NCBI GenBank assembly: GCA_036558005.1
Contig: DATBGO010000349.1
Span: forward strand, 7,851 to 71,850
DNA from: DATBGO01 sp036558005
GTDB taxonomy: Bacteria; Actinomycetota; Actinomycetes; Streptosporangiales; Streptosporangiaceae
Direction: 5' to 3'
Length of the DNA: 64,000 nt
Shown in pieces: positions 32,488 through 38,985 of the stretch; the stretch's first letter is position 1; each line of letters begins with the position of its first letter. A model generated the notes under the pieces. The model did no database searches. It was not told where the DNA came from and was given only the letters and a program-made list of their open reading frames with translations. A program made the translations under genes and the position numbers.

Positions 32488-33809
32488 GCGTGACCGGGGC
32501 GCGGGCCGCGCCCTGGCAGGCCCAGCTGCCGCGGCTGATCTCGCCGGCCAGCCCGCTGGGCCTGGCCGAGCACCTGGCCGCCTACGGGCCGGTGCCGTTC
32601 CGCGACGCCATGGCCGGCCCGGGCGAGGGCACGCTGATCGGCGAGGTGGACCGGGCCGGGCTGACCGGCCGGGGCGGCGCGGGGTTCCCTGCGGGCCGCA
32701 AGATGCGGGCGGTGGCGCGGCCAGGGCGCGGGCGCGGGCCGCTGCGCGGCCAGGCCGGCCCCGTCGTAGTCGCCAACGGCGCCGAGTCCGAGCCCGCCAG
32801 CCTGAAGGACCGCACCCTGCTGGCCCGCGCGCCGCACCTGGTGCTCGACGGGATCGCGCTCGCCGCCGAGGCGGTCGGGGCGACCCGCGCCTACCTGTGC
32901 GTGCACGCCAGCGGCGACGGCCTGGCCGGCCAGCTCAGCGGCGCGGTCGCGGCCAGGGACCGGGCCGGGCTGAACCGGGTGCCGATCCAGGTCGCCAGCA
33001 TCGGCGGCGGCTACGTAGCCAGCCAGGAGACGGCACTGATCAGCTACCTGGACGGCGGCCCAGGCAAGCCCGCGTTCGTCCCGCCCCGGCCCGCGGAATC
33101 CGGCCTGAACGGCCGGCCCACCCTGGTGCAGAACGTCGAGACGCTCGCGCACATCGCGCTGATCGCCCGGTACGGCGCTGACTGGTTCCGCGCGGTCGGC
33201 GGCGGGGCCGGCTCCGCCCTGGTCACGGTCGGCGGCGCGGTCCGCAGGCCAGGCGTCTATGAGATCCCGCTCGGGATCCCGGCCGGCGAACTGGTGGCCC
33301 TGGCCGGCGGGCCGGCCCGGCCGCCGCAGGCGATCCTGGCCGGGGGGTTCTTCGGCGGCTGGATCCGCTACCAGGACGCGCTGGCGACCGGGGTCAGCGA
33401 CCCGGCGCTGCGCGCCGCGGGCGCGGCGCTCGGGCCCGGGGTGCTGGTGGTGCTGCCGGAGTCGGCCTGCGGACTGGCCGAGACCGCCCGGGCCATCGGC
33501 TACCTGGCCGGGCAGAGCGCCGGCCAGTGCGGGCCGTGCGTCAACGGGCTGCCCGCGCTGGCCGAGGCGTTCTGGCAGCTCGCGTTCGGCCGGGCCGATG
33601 CCGGCAGCTACGGCTGGGCGGGCGAGCTGCTCACCCTGGTCGCCCGCCGCGGTGCCTGCCACCTGCCGGACGGCACCGCCGCGCTGGCCGCCAGCGCGAT
33701 GCGGGTGTTCAGCGGCGAGCTGCGCCAGCACGCCGCCGCCGGGCCGTGCCCGCGGGCCGCCGGGCCGGGCGTGCTGCCGCTACCCGGCTACCCGGGCGGC
33801 CCGCCATGA
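32484..33809 (+). CDS. NuoF/RnfC-like NADH-binding flavoprotein with SLBB domain
   Basis: 441 residues from GTG 32484, overlapping the upstream stop (GTGA). It has the NADH loop GRGGAGFPAGRKM and FMN site NGAESEPASLKDR of complex I 51-kDa subunits, an SLBB domain (VTVGGAVRRPGVYEIPLG), and a C-terminal Fe-S region. In NuoF that cluster uses CxxCxxC plus a later Cys; here the first Cys is Ala (SAGQCGPC ... RGACHLPDG), leaving three. It probably takes electrons from NAD(P)H and passes them to the ferredoxin. Not part of a complex I operon. Confidence 0.88.
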   Translation: MSVTGARAAPWQAQLPRLISPASPLGLAEHLAAYGPVPFRDAMAGPGEGTLIGEVDRAGLTGRGGAGFPAGRKMRAVARPGRGRGPLRGQAGPVVVANGAESEPASLKDRTLLARAPHLVLDGIALAAEAVGATRAYLCVHASGDGLAGQLSGAVAARDRAGLNRVPIQVASIGGGYVASQETALISYLDGGPGKPAFVPPRPAESGLNGRPTLVQNVETLAHIALIARYGADWFRAVGGGAGSALVTVGGAVRRPGVYEIPLGIPAGELVALAGGPARPPQAILAGGFFGGWIRYQDALATGVSDPALRAAGAALGPGVLVVLPESACGLAETARAIGYLAGQSAGQCGPCVNGLPALAEAFWQLAFGRADAGSYGWAGELLTLVARRGACHLPDGTAALAASAMRVFSGELRQHAAAGPCPRAAGPGVLPLPGYPGGPP

Positions 33810-34135
33810 GCCGGCGGCCCGGCCAGGCCGGCCCGCCTGGCGCGGCCAGCCCGGCAGTCCCGGCCAGCCCGGCAGTCCCGGCCAGCACAGCCGGCCCGGC
33901 CAGCACAGCCGGCCCGGCCAGGCTCCGGGTCAACCCGATCACCTGCGACGCCCACGGGCTCTGCATCGAGCTGCTGCCCGAGCTGATCCGGTCCGACCCG
34001 TGGGGGTACCCGCTGATCAGCGAGGAGCCGGTGCCGACCGCGATGCTGCCGCTGGCCCGCCGGGCGGTCGCGGCCTGCCCTACCCTGGCCCTGCTGCTCG
34101 AGCCGCGGGACGAGCCGCCGGGACGGCCGTACTAG
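33806..34135 (+). CDS. 3Fe-4S-type ferredoxin with repetitive N-terminus
   Basis: 109 residues, ATG overlapping the previous stop. The ferredoxin core (about 41-109) has ITCDAHGLC and AVAACPTLAL: three Cys in the Cx5C...CP pattern of 3Fe-4S ferredoxins that often serve P450s. Residues about 10-38 are a duplicated Ser-Pro-Ala-Val-Pro / Ser-Thr-Ala-Gly-Pro repeat encoded by 17-18 bp direct DNA repeats (33848-33918). It likely links the NuoF-like protein to the membrane cytochrome. A longer upstream in-frame start is only a shadow of the NuoF-like gene. Confidence 0.88.
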   Translation: MSRRPGQAGPPGAASPAVPASPAVPASTAGPASTAGPARLRVNPITCDAHGLCIELLPELIRSDPWGYPLISEEPVPTAMLPLARRAVAACPTLALLLEPRDEPPGRPY

Positions 34136-34164
34136 GGTCGCCGGCAGGACCAGAGGAGGCGCTG

Positions 34165-35298
34165 ATGGGGCCGCTGGACGGCATCACCGTCATCGAGGTC
34201 GCCAGCCTGGCGCCCGGCCCGTTCGGCTGCATGATCCTGTCCGACCTGGGCGCGGACGTGCTGCGGGTCGACCGGGTCCCGGCCGGTGACGGCGCGGCCA
34301 GCCCGGCCGGCGTGCTCGGCCGCGGCCGCCGGTCGATCGGCATCAACCTGAAGGACCCGGACGGGGTCAGCGTGCTGCTGGAACTGGCCGGGTCGGCGGA
34401 CGTGCTGGTCGAGGGGTTCCGGCCCGGGGTCGCGGAACGGCTCGGGTTCGGGCCCGCGGACTGCGCCGCGGGTAACCCGCGGCTGGTCTACGCCCGGATG
34501 ACCGGCTGGGGCCAGGACGGCCCGCTGGCCCAGTCCGCCGGGCACGACATCGACTACATCGCGGTGTCCGGCGCGCTCGACCCGGTTGGCCGGGCCGGCC
34601 AGCCGCCGGTCCCCCCGCTCAACCTGATCGGCGATTTCGGCGGCGGCGGCATGCTGCTCGCGCTCGGGATCCTGGCCGCGCTGGTCGAGCGGAGCACCTC
34701 CGGGCTCGGCCAGGTGGTCGACGCGGCCATGGTGGACGGCTCGGCGCTGCTGACCACGCTGCTGCACGGGATGCGGGCCGCGGGCCTGTGGCAGGACGAG
34801 CGCGGGACCAACCTGCTCGACGGCGGGGCGCCGTTCTACGACACCTACGCCACCGCCGACGGCCGCTATGTCGCGGTCGGCGCGCTGGAGCCGCAGTTCT
34901 ACGCCGCGCTGCTGGCCGGGCTCGGCCTGGCCGAAGCGGACCTGCCCGGGCAGCATGACCGGCCGGGCTGGCCGCGGCTGCGGGCCGCGTTCGCCGCCGC
35001 GTTCGCCCGCCGGACCAGGGACGAGTGGGCGGCGGTGTTCGCCGGCTCGGATGCCTGCGTGGCGCCCGTGCTCAGCCCCGGGGAGGCACCAGGCCACCCG
35101 CACAACCAGGCCCGCGGCGTGTTCACCGACGTCGGCGGGCTGCGCCAGCCCGCGCCCGCACCCCGGTTCGGCCGCACCCCGGCCGGGCAGCCGCGGCCGC
35201 CAGCCCGGCCCGGCGCCGACACCGACGAGGTGCTGGCCGGGCTCGGCAGGAACCCGGCGCAGATCGCGGGCCTGCGCGAGCGCGGCACCGTCGGCTGA
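34165..35298 (+). CDS. alpha-methylacyl-CoA racemase (CoA-transferase family III)
   Basis: 377 residues from ATG 34165 behind GAGGAGG. N-terminal LDGITVIEVASLAPGPFGCMILSDLGADVLRVDR is the family III fold; catalytic residues of M. tuberculosis MCR are matched by His in GHDIDYIAVSGAL and Asp in NLIGDFGGGGM. It should racemise 2-methyl-branched acyl-CoAs, as in branched fatty acid or sterol side-chain breakdown. A formyl-CoA-type transferase is less likely because of these motifs. It is last in the operon, 29 bases after the ferredoxin, so may share its transcript. Confidence 0.9.
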   Translation: MGPLDGITVIEVASLAPGPFGCMILSDLGADVLRVDRVPAGDGAASPAGVLGRGRRSIGINLKDPDGVSVLLELAGSADVLVEGFRPGVAERLGFGPADCAAGNPRLVYARMTGWGQDGPLAQSAGHDIDYIAVSGALDPVGRAGQPPVPPLNLIGDFGGGGMLLALGILAALVERSTSGLGQVVDAAMVDGSALLTTLLHGMRAAGLWQDERGTNLLDGGAPFYDTYATADGRYVAVGALEPQFYAALLAGLGLAEADLPGQHDRPGWPRLRAAFAAAFARRTRDEWAAVFAGSDACVAPVLSPGEAPGHPHNQARGVFTDVGGLRQPAPAPRFGRTPAGQPRPPARPGADTDEVLAGLGRNPAQIAGLRERGTVG

Positions 35299-35403
35299 AT
35301 TGATCTCGGGACGCCCCGCCGCGGCCCGGCACCGGACACGCCGGGCCGGCGACGCCGGGGTTTGCCGGGAATACGAGGCCCACGGTAACCTCTTGTAAGA
35401 AGT

Positions 35404-35570
35404 TGGCACCTCGTTCGGTGAGGCGTCGACACGAACACAGGCCACTGATCCGACGACGTCGAGAGACGCCCAGGGTCAGGACAGGTCTCCCCGGCTTAAG
35501 GGGTGACCCGAAGTGGCTGCGCCGCGCTGGCGCTACGTCGTGTCGTGCCAAAGCTCTGACGAGTCAGGGG
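35404..35570 (+). ncRNA. M-box (ykoK-type) magnesium riboswitch aptamer
   Basis: The order of conserved M-box blocks is visible: CTCGTTCGGTGAGGC at the 5' end, GAGAGACGCCCAGGGTCAG then ACAGG in the middle, and GCCAAAGCTCTGACGAG at the 3' end. The closing helix pairs CTCGT (35410-35414) with ACGAG (35559-35563). M-box RNAs bind Mg2+ and turn off Mg2+ importer genes. The next gene is an NRAMP-related transporter, which fits. Recognised from memory of the consensus; a covariance-model search would settle it. Confidence 0.75.
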
Positions 35571-35600
35571 TGCGGGCGGTTTCGTGCCGCCGTTCCCCTG
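35566..35600 (+). terminator. hairpin after the M-box, possible expression platform
   Basis: AGGGG-x3-GGGCGG pairs with CCGCC-x3-CCCCT around a short TTTCGTG loop, directly after the aptamer. It could be a terminator formed in high Mg2+; no T run follows, so it may act another way. Confidence 0.45.
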
Positions 35601-35649
35601 CTGCCATTAGCTGGCACCCGCGCGTGTCCTGGCCGGAGGGAGGCGAGAC

Positions 35650-35718
35650 ATGGACTGCAGTAGTCCGGGCCATCAACGGCCCCGCATCCGAGAAATCTCG
35701 TCTTCCGGCACGCGGTAA
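35650..35718 (+). CDS. possible 22-codon upstream ORF in the transporter leader
   Basis: ATG 35650 follows GGAGGGAGGCGAGAC, one of the strongest ribosome-binding sites in the window, and opens a 22-codon frame (MDCSSPGHQRPRIREISSSG then TR, TAA). Enterobacterial mgtA has Pro-sensitive leader ORFs beside its Mg2+ riboswitch; this peptide has two Pro and six charged residues. A regulatory role is inference. Confidence 0.35.
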   Translation: MDCSSPGHQRPRIREISSSGTR

Positions 35719-35795
35719 CCGCCCGTCCTGCGCATAGACCGCGATCATGACTGACATCCGCTGCGCCTGAGCGCAGCGCGGACGGATGCTGCGTG

Positions 35796-35818
35796 CCTCC
35801 CCGGACCCCCAGGGAGGG
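35796..35818 (+). promoter_or_regulatory. hairpin covering the ribosome-binding site of the transporter
   Basis: CCTCCC (35797-35802 region) can pair with GGGAGG (35812-35817), the Shine-Dalgarno sequence of the start at 35827, with a loop of about 10 bases. Such pairing would reduce translation unless opened. Confidence 0.45.
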
Positions 35819-35826
35819 ATCAGCAC

Positions 35827-37458
35827 ATGACGGCCACACTGGAGCGCCGCGACGCGGTGCTCGACCCGCAGCACGCCGGCGACATCCGCGGCGCGCTGGG
35901 CACCATCAGGCACGACGACACCGCGGCCCGCGGCAGCCGGTCGGCGAAGCTCAAGACGCTGCTCGCGATCGTCGGCCCCGGGCTGATCGTGATGGTGGGC
36001 GACAACGACGCTGGCGCGTTCGCGACCTACGGTCAGGCCGGCCAGGACTACGGCACCCACCTGCTCTGGACGCTGCTGCTGCTGATCCCGGTGCTGTACG
36101 TGAACCAGGAGATGGTGCTGCGGCTCGGCGCGGTGACCGGCGTCGGGCACGCCCGGCTGATCTTCGAGCGGTTCGGCCGGTTCTGGGGCGCGTTCAGCGT
36201 GATCGACCTGTTCCTGCTGAACGCGCTGACGCTGATCACCGAGTTCATCGGCATCACCCTGGCCGCGGGCTACCTGGGCCTGCCCAGGCTGGCCGCGGTC
36301 CCGCTGGCCGCCGCCGTGGTCGTCGGCGCGGCCTTCACCGGCAGCTTCCGCCGGTTCGAGCGGATCGCGATGGCGTTCTGCGCGGGCAGCCTGCTGCTGA
36401 TCCCGGTGTACTTCCTGTCCCACCCGCACGCCGGGCAGATGGCGGCCGGCTTCGCCGTCCCGCACCTGCCCGGAGGGTCGGGCCAGCTGGCCACCGTGAT
36501 GCTGCTGATCATCGGGATCGTGGGCACCACGGTCGCGCCGTGGCAGCTGTTCTTCCAGCAGAGCTACGTCATCGACAAGCGGATCACGCCGCGCTTCATC
36601 AGCTACGAGAAGGCCGACCTGTGGATCGGCATCGGCGTGGTGATCGTCGGCGCCGCCGCGGTGATGGGTGCCTGCGCCGCCGCGTTCGCGGGCACGGCCG
36701 GTTTCGGGCACTTCACCGACACGGCCGGGCTGGCGCACGGGCTGCAGGCCTCGGCCGGGCGGGCCGCCGGGGTGCTGTTCGCGATCGCGCTGCTGGACGC
36801 GTCGATCATCGGCGCGTTCGCGGTCTCGCTGTCCACCGCCTACGCGATCGGTGACGTGCTCGGGCTGAAGCACTCGCTGCACCGCGGCGTGCAGGGCGCC
36901 AAGGGCTTCTACGCGGTCTACGCCGGGATCATCGCGGTGGCCGCGACGATCGTGCTGATCCCGGGGTCTCCGCTCGGCCTGCTCACCGAGGGCGTCCAGG
37001 CGCTGGCCGGGGTGCTGCTCCCCTCGGCCGCGGTGTACCTGCTGATGCTGTGCAACGACCGGCAGGTGCTCGGCCCGTGGGTCAACGGCCGCCGGACCAA
37101 CGTCTTCACCGGCACCGTCGTCGCCGCGCTGGTCATCCTCTCGGTGATCCTGACCGCCGCGGTGCTGTTCCCCGCCATCACGGCCGGCCAGATCCTGACG
37201 ATCATGGCCAGCTGCGGCGGCGCGGCGGTGCTCGGCGCGGCCGGGCTCGCGGCCTGGCGGCTGCGCCCGGGCGCCCCGGCGGCCGTCCCCGTCGACCGGG
37301 CCGGCAAGGAGAGCTGGCGGATGCCGCCGCTGGCGCTGCTGACCAGGCCGCCGGTCCCGGTCGCCCGCAAGGCCGGCCTGACCGTGCTGCGGCTGTACCT
37401 GGCCGGCGCGACGGTCCTGGTGATCGTGAAGATCGTGGAGCTGGCGATCAGCCGCTGA
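35827..37458 (+). CDS. NRAMP-related divalent cation transporter, probably Mg2+ (NRMT type)
   Basis: 543 residues with about 11 membrane helices, started at ATG 35827 behind GGGAGGG. The fold is NRAMP (IVGPGLIVMVGDNDAGAFATYGQAG), but the Mn/Fe-binding signatures are changed: the helix 1 DPGN is DNDAG (59-63), and the helix 6 MPHN is APWQ (about 236-239, GTTVAPWQLFFQQSYV). These changes are those I associate with NRAMP-related Mg2+ transporters. The M-box leader and the convergent MgtE-N/CBS gene support Mg2+. Overlaps that gene's end by 11 bases. Mn2+ remains possible. Confidence 0.85.
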   Translation: MTATLERRDAVLDPQHAGDIRGALGTIRHDDTAARGSRSAKLKTLLAIVGPGLIVMVGDNDAGAFATYGQAGQDYGTHLLWTLLLLIPVLYVNQEMVLRLGAVTGVGHARLIFERFGRFWGAFSVIDLFLLNALTLITEFIGITLAAGYLGLPRLAAVPLAAAVVVGAAFTGSFRRFERIAMAFCAGSLLLIPVYFLSHPHAGQMAAGFAVPHLPGGSGQLATVMLLIIGIVGTTVAPWQLFFQQSYVIDKRITPRFISYEKADLWIGIGVVIVGAAAVMGACAAAFAGTAGFGHFTDTAGLAHGLQASAGRAAGVLFAIALLDASIIGAFAVSLSTAYAIGDVLGLKHSLHRGVQGAKGFYAVYAGIIAVAATIVLIPGSPLGLLTEGVQALAGVLLPSAAVYLLMLCNDRQVLGPWVNGRRTNVFTGTVVAALVILSVILTAAVLFPAITAGQILTIMASCGGAAVLGAAGLAAWRLRPGAPAAVPVDRAGKESWRMPPLALLTRPPVPVARKAGLTVLRLYLAGATVLVIVKIVELAISR

Positions 37459-38770
37459 CCTCGCCGTGGTGGGCGTCCGGCGGCTGCGCCGCCTCCCGGC
37501 GCCGCCAGTCCTCGGGCAGCGTCACCTCGAGCACGTCGTCCACGGTGATCACGCCGAGCATCTGGCGGCGCTCGTCCACCACCGGGATCGTGATCAGGTT
37601 GTAGTCGCTCATCAGCACCGCGACGTCCACCACGTCGGTTTCCGCGCCGACCCGGACCGGGTCGCTGTCGCAGATCTCCCTGACCAGCGCGTCCGGGTCG
37701 GCCTGGACCAGCCCGACCAGGCGCACCACGCCGCACAGCCCGCCGCCCGCGTCCAGCAGGTGCACGCTGGTGAGCGCCTCGGGCTGCAGGCTGGCCGAGC
37801 GGGCCACCGCGGCCAGCACCGCGCCGACGGTGAGGTCGTCGGGCACGGTCAGGAAGTCCACCCCCATCAGCCCGCCGGCGCTCGTCGGGTTGAACCCCAT
37901 CAGCGTCAGCACCTTGGTGCGCTGGCCGGACGGCAGCAGGTCGAGCACCGGCTGGCGGCGCGGCTGGGGCAGCTCGGCGATGGCGTCGGCCGCGTCGTCG
38001 GCTCGCATCCGCGCGAGTACCTGCGCGATCTCGGCGTCGGTCCGGGCGCCGAGCAGCCTGGTGGCCAGGTCCTCGTCGAGTTCCTCGAACACGTCGGCTT
38101 CCAGTTCCGGGTCGGCGTGCACGTGCCCGAGGATCTCGGTCTCCTCCTCCTTGGACGCGTCCTCCAGCAGGTCGGCGATCTGGGCCGGCTTCAGCCGCCG
38201 GATCCGGGCGAACGGGCCGCGGGTCAGCGCGCTGCCGGTGTGGCCGATCAGCGGCTCGAACGCCGCCCATTCCCGGAACGAGTGCTCGTCCTGCCCCGCG
38301 GCCTGGCGGCCGCCGAGCCCGAGCAGCCCGCGGGCCCGGCGTCGGGTGTCCACGCCGGTCAGCACCCAGGCCGTGCCGCGCTGCTCGAGCTCCAGGTCCG
38401 CGGCCTTGATCAGGTGGGCGCTGCGCACGTCGATCAGCCGGTGCCCCTGCACGTCCGAGCGCAGCAGCACCTCGCCCTCGCGCCGGTCGAACCGGCGCAG
38501 GTCCAGCCTGGCGCTGGTGAGCTTGAGCACCTGCCCGTCGAACGAGCCCACCTGCTCGATCGGGACATACACCTCCCGGCCGCCGCCGACCGCGGCGACG
38601 ATCCCGGTGACCAGCGGCAGGTCAGCGCCGCGCAGCCGGACGATGACGTCGGACAGCCGCCCGATCGACTCGCCGCCCCGGTCGGTAAGCGGGCGTCCCA
38701 GCAGTTCCGACAGGTGCAGCGTCCTGGCGCTGCCCGCCTTCGGTGCCGGCGCCGCCGGTGTCGTGGTCAT
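37448..38770 (-). CDS. soluble PRC-barrel / MgtE-N / CBS protein
   Basis: 440 residues without membrane helices. PRC-barrel-like start (about 17-95, LSELLGRPLTDRGGESIGRLSDVIV), a second barrel-like part to 175, MgtE_N helical repeats (about 195-300, LKPAQIADLLEDASKEEETEIL ... RMRADDAADAIAEL), and two CBS motifs (about 315-430). These are the Mg2+-sensing parts of MgtE without its channel. It may regulate the convergent NRAMP-type transporter, either directly or through Mg2+ or nucleotide sensing. Such pairing is common in actinobacteria. Confidence 0.85.
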   Translation of the reverse strand: MTTTPAAPAPKAGSARTLHLSELLGRPLTDRGGESIGRLSDVIVRLRGADLPLVTGIVAAVGGGREVYVPIEQVGSFDGQVLKLTSARLDLRRFDRREGEVLLRSDVQGHRLIDVRSAHLIKAADLELEQRGTAWVLTGVDTRRRARGLLGLGGRQAAGQDEHSFREWAAFEPLIGHTGSALTRGPFARIRRLKPAQIADLLEDASKEEETEILGHVHADPELEADVFEELDEDLATRLLGARTDAEIAQVLARMRADDAADAIAELPQPRRQPVLDLLPSGQRTKVLTLMGFNPTSAGGLMGVDFLTVPDDLTVGAVLAAVARSASLQPEALTSVHLLDAGGGLCGVVRLVGLVQADPDALVREICDSDPVRVGAETDVVDVAVLMSDYNLITIPVVDERRQMLGVITVDDVLEVTLPEDWRRREAAQPPDAHHGEVSG

Positions 38771-38793
38771 GGCGTGTGCCTCTCTGGCTCGAA

Positions 38794-38816
38794 CAGGTGC
38801 ACCGGGGTCAGGTGCA
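38794..38816. repeat. CAGGTGCA direct repeats in the divergent promoter region
   Basis: CAGGTGCA occurs at 38794-38801 and 38809-38816, 15 bp apart, with CAGGTCAG just after. The first overlaps the palindrome GGTGCACC. It lies between the MgtE-N/CBS and permease genes and could be a regulator site. No c-di-AMP riboswitch was recognised in the 215-base gap. Confidence 0.4.
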
Positions 38817-38985
38817 TCAGGTCAGATGCCGTCATTCCTACCCCGATCCCGCGCCGCGCGGTGCCCGGTCGGCCCACCTGGCGCGGGCGGCCGGCCGCGC
38901 CACCTCGTACCCGCTGTCAGGCACCGCACTTGCGATGGTATGAAGGCCACGTCGAAGGTGCTATCGGCCGGGAGGAACGCGACAA

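Larger units (their letters stand above)
35299..35826 (+). other. 528-base gene-free leader of the NRAMP-family gene
   Basis: No substantial gene lies here. It holds an M-box-like aptamer, a GC-rich hairpin, a 22-codon upstream ORF, a second hairpin at 35755-35788 (GCTGCGC-CTGA-GCGCAGC core, flanked by CATCC/GGATG), and a hairpin over the ribosome-binding site. Each is listed separately where supported. Confidence 0.7.

Noticed and set aside
38771..38985. c-di-AMP (ydaO) riboswitch before the KimA-like gene
   Set aside because: Expected because KimA genes often have one, but none of the conserved ydaO blocks is present.
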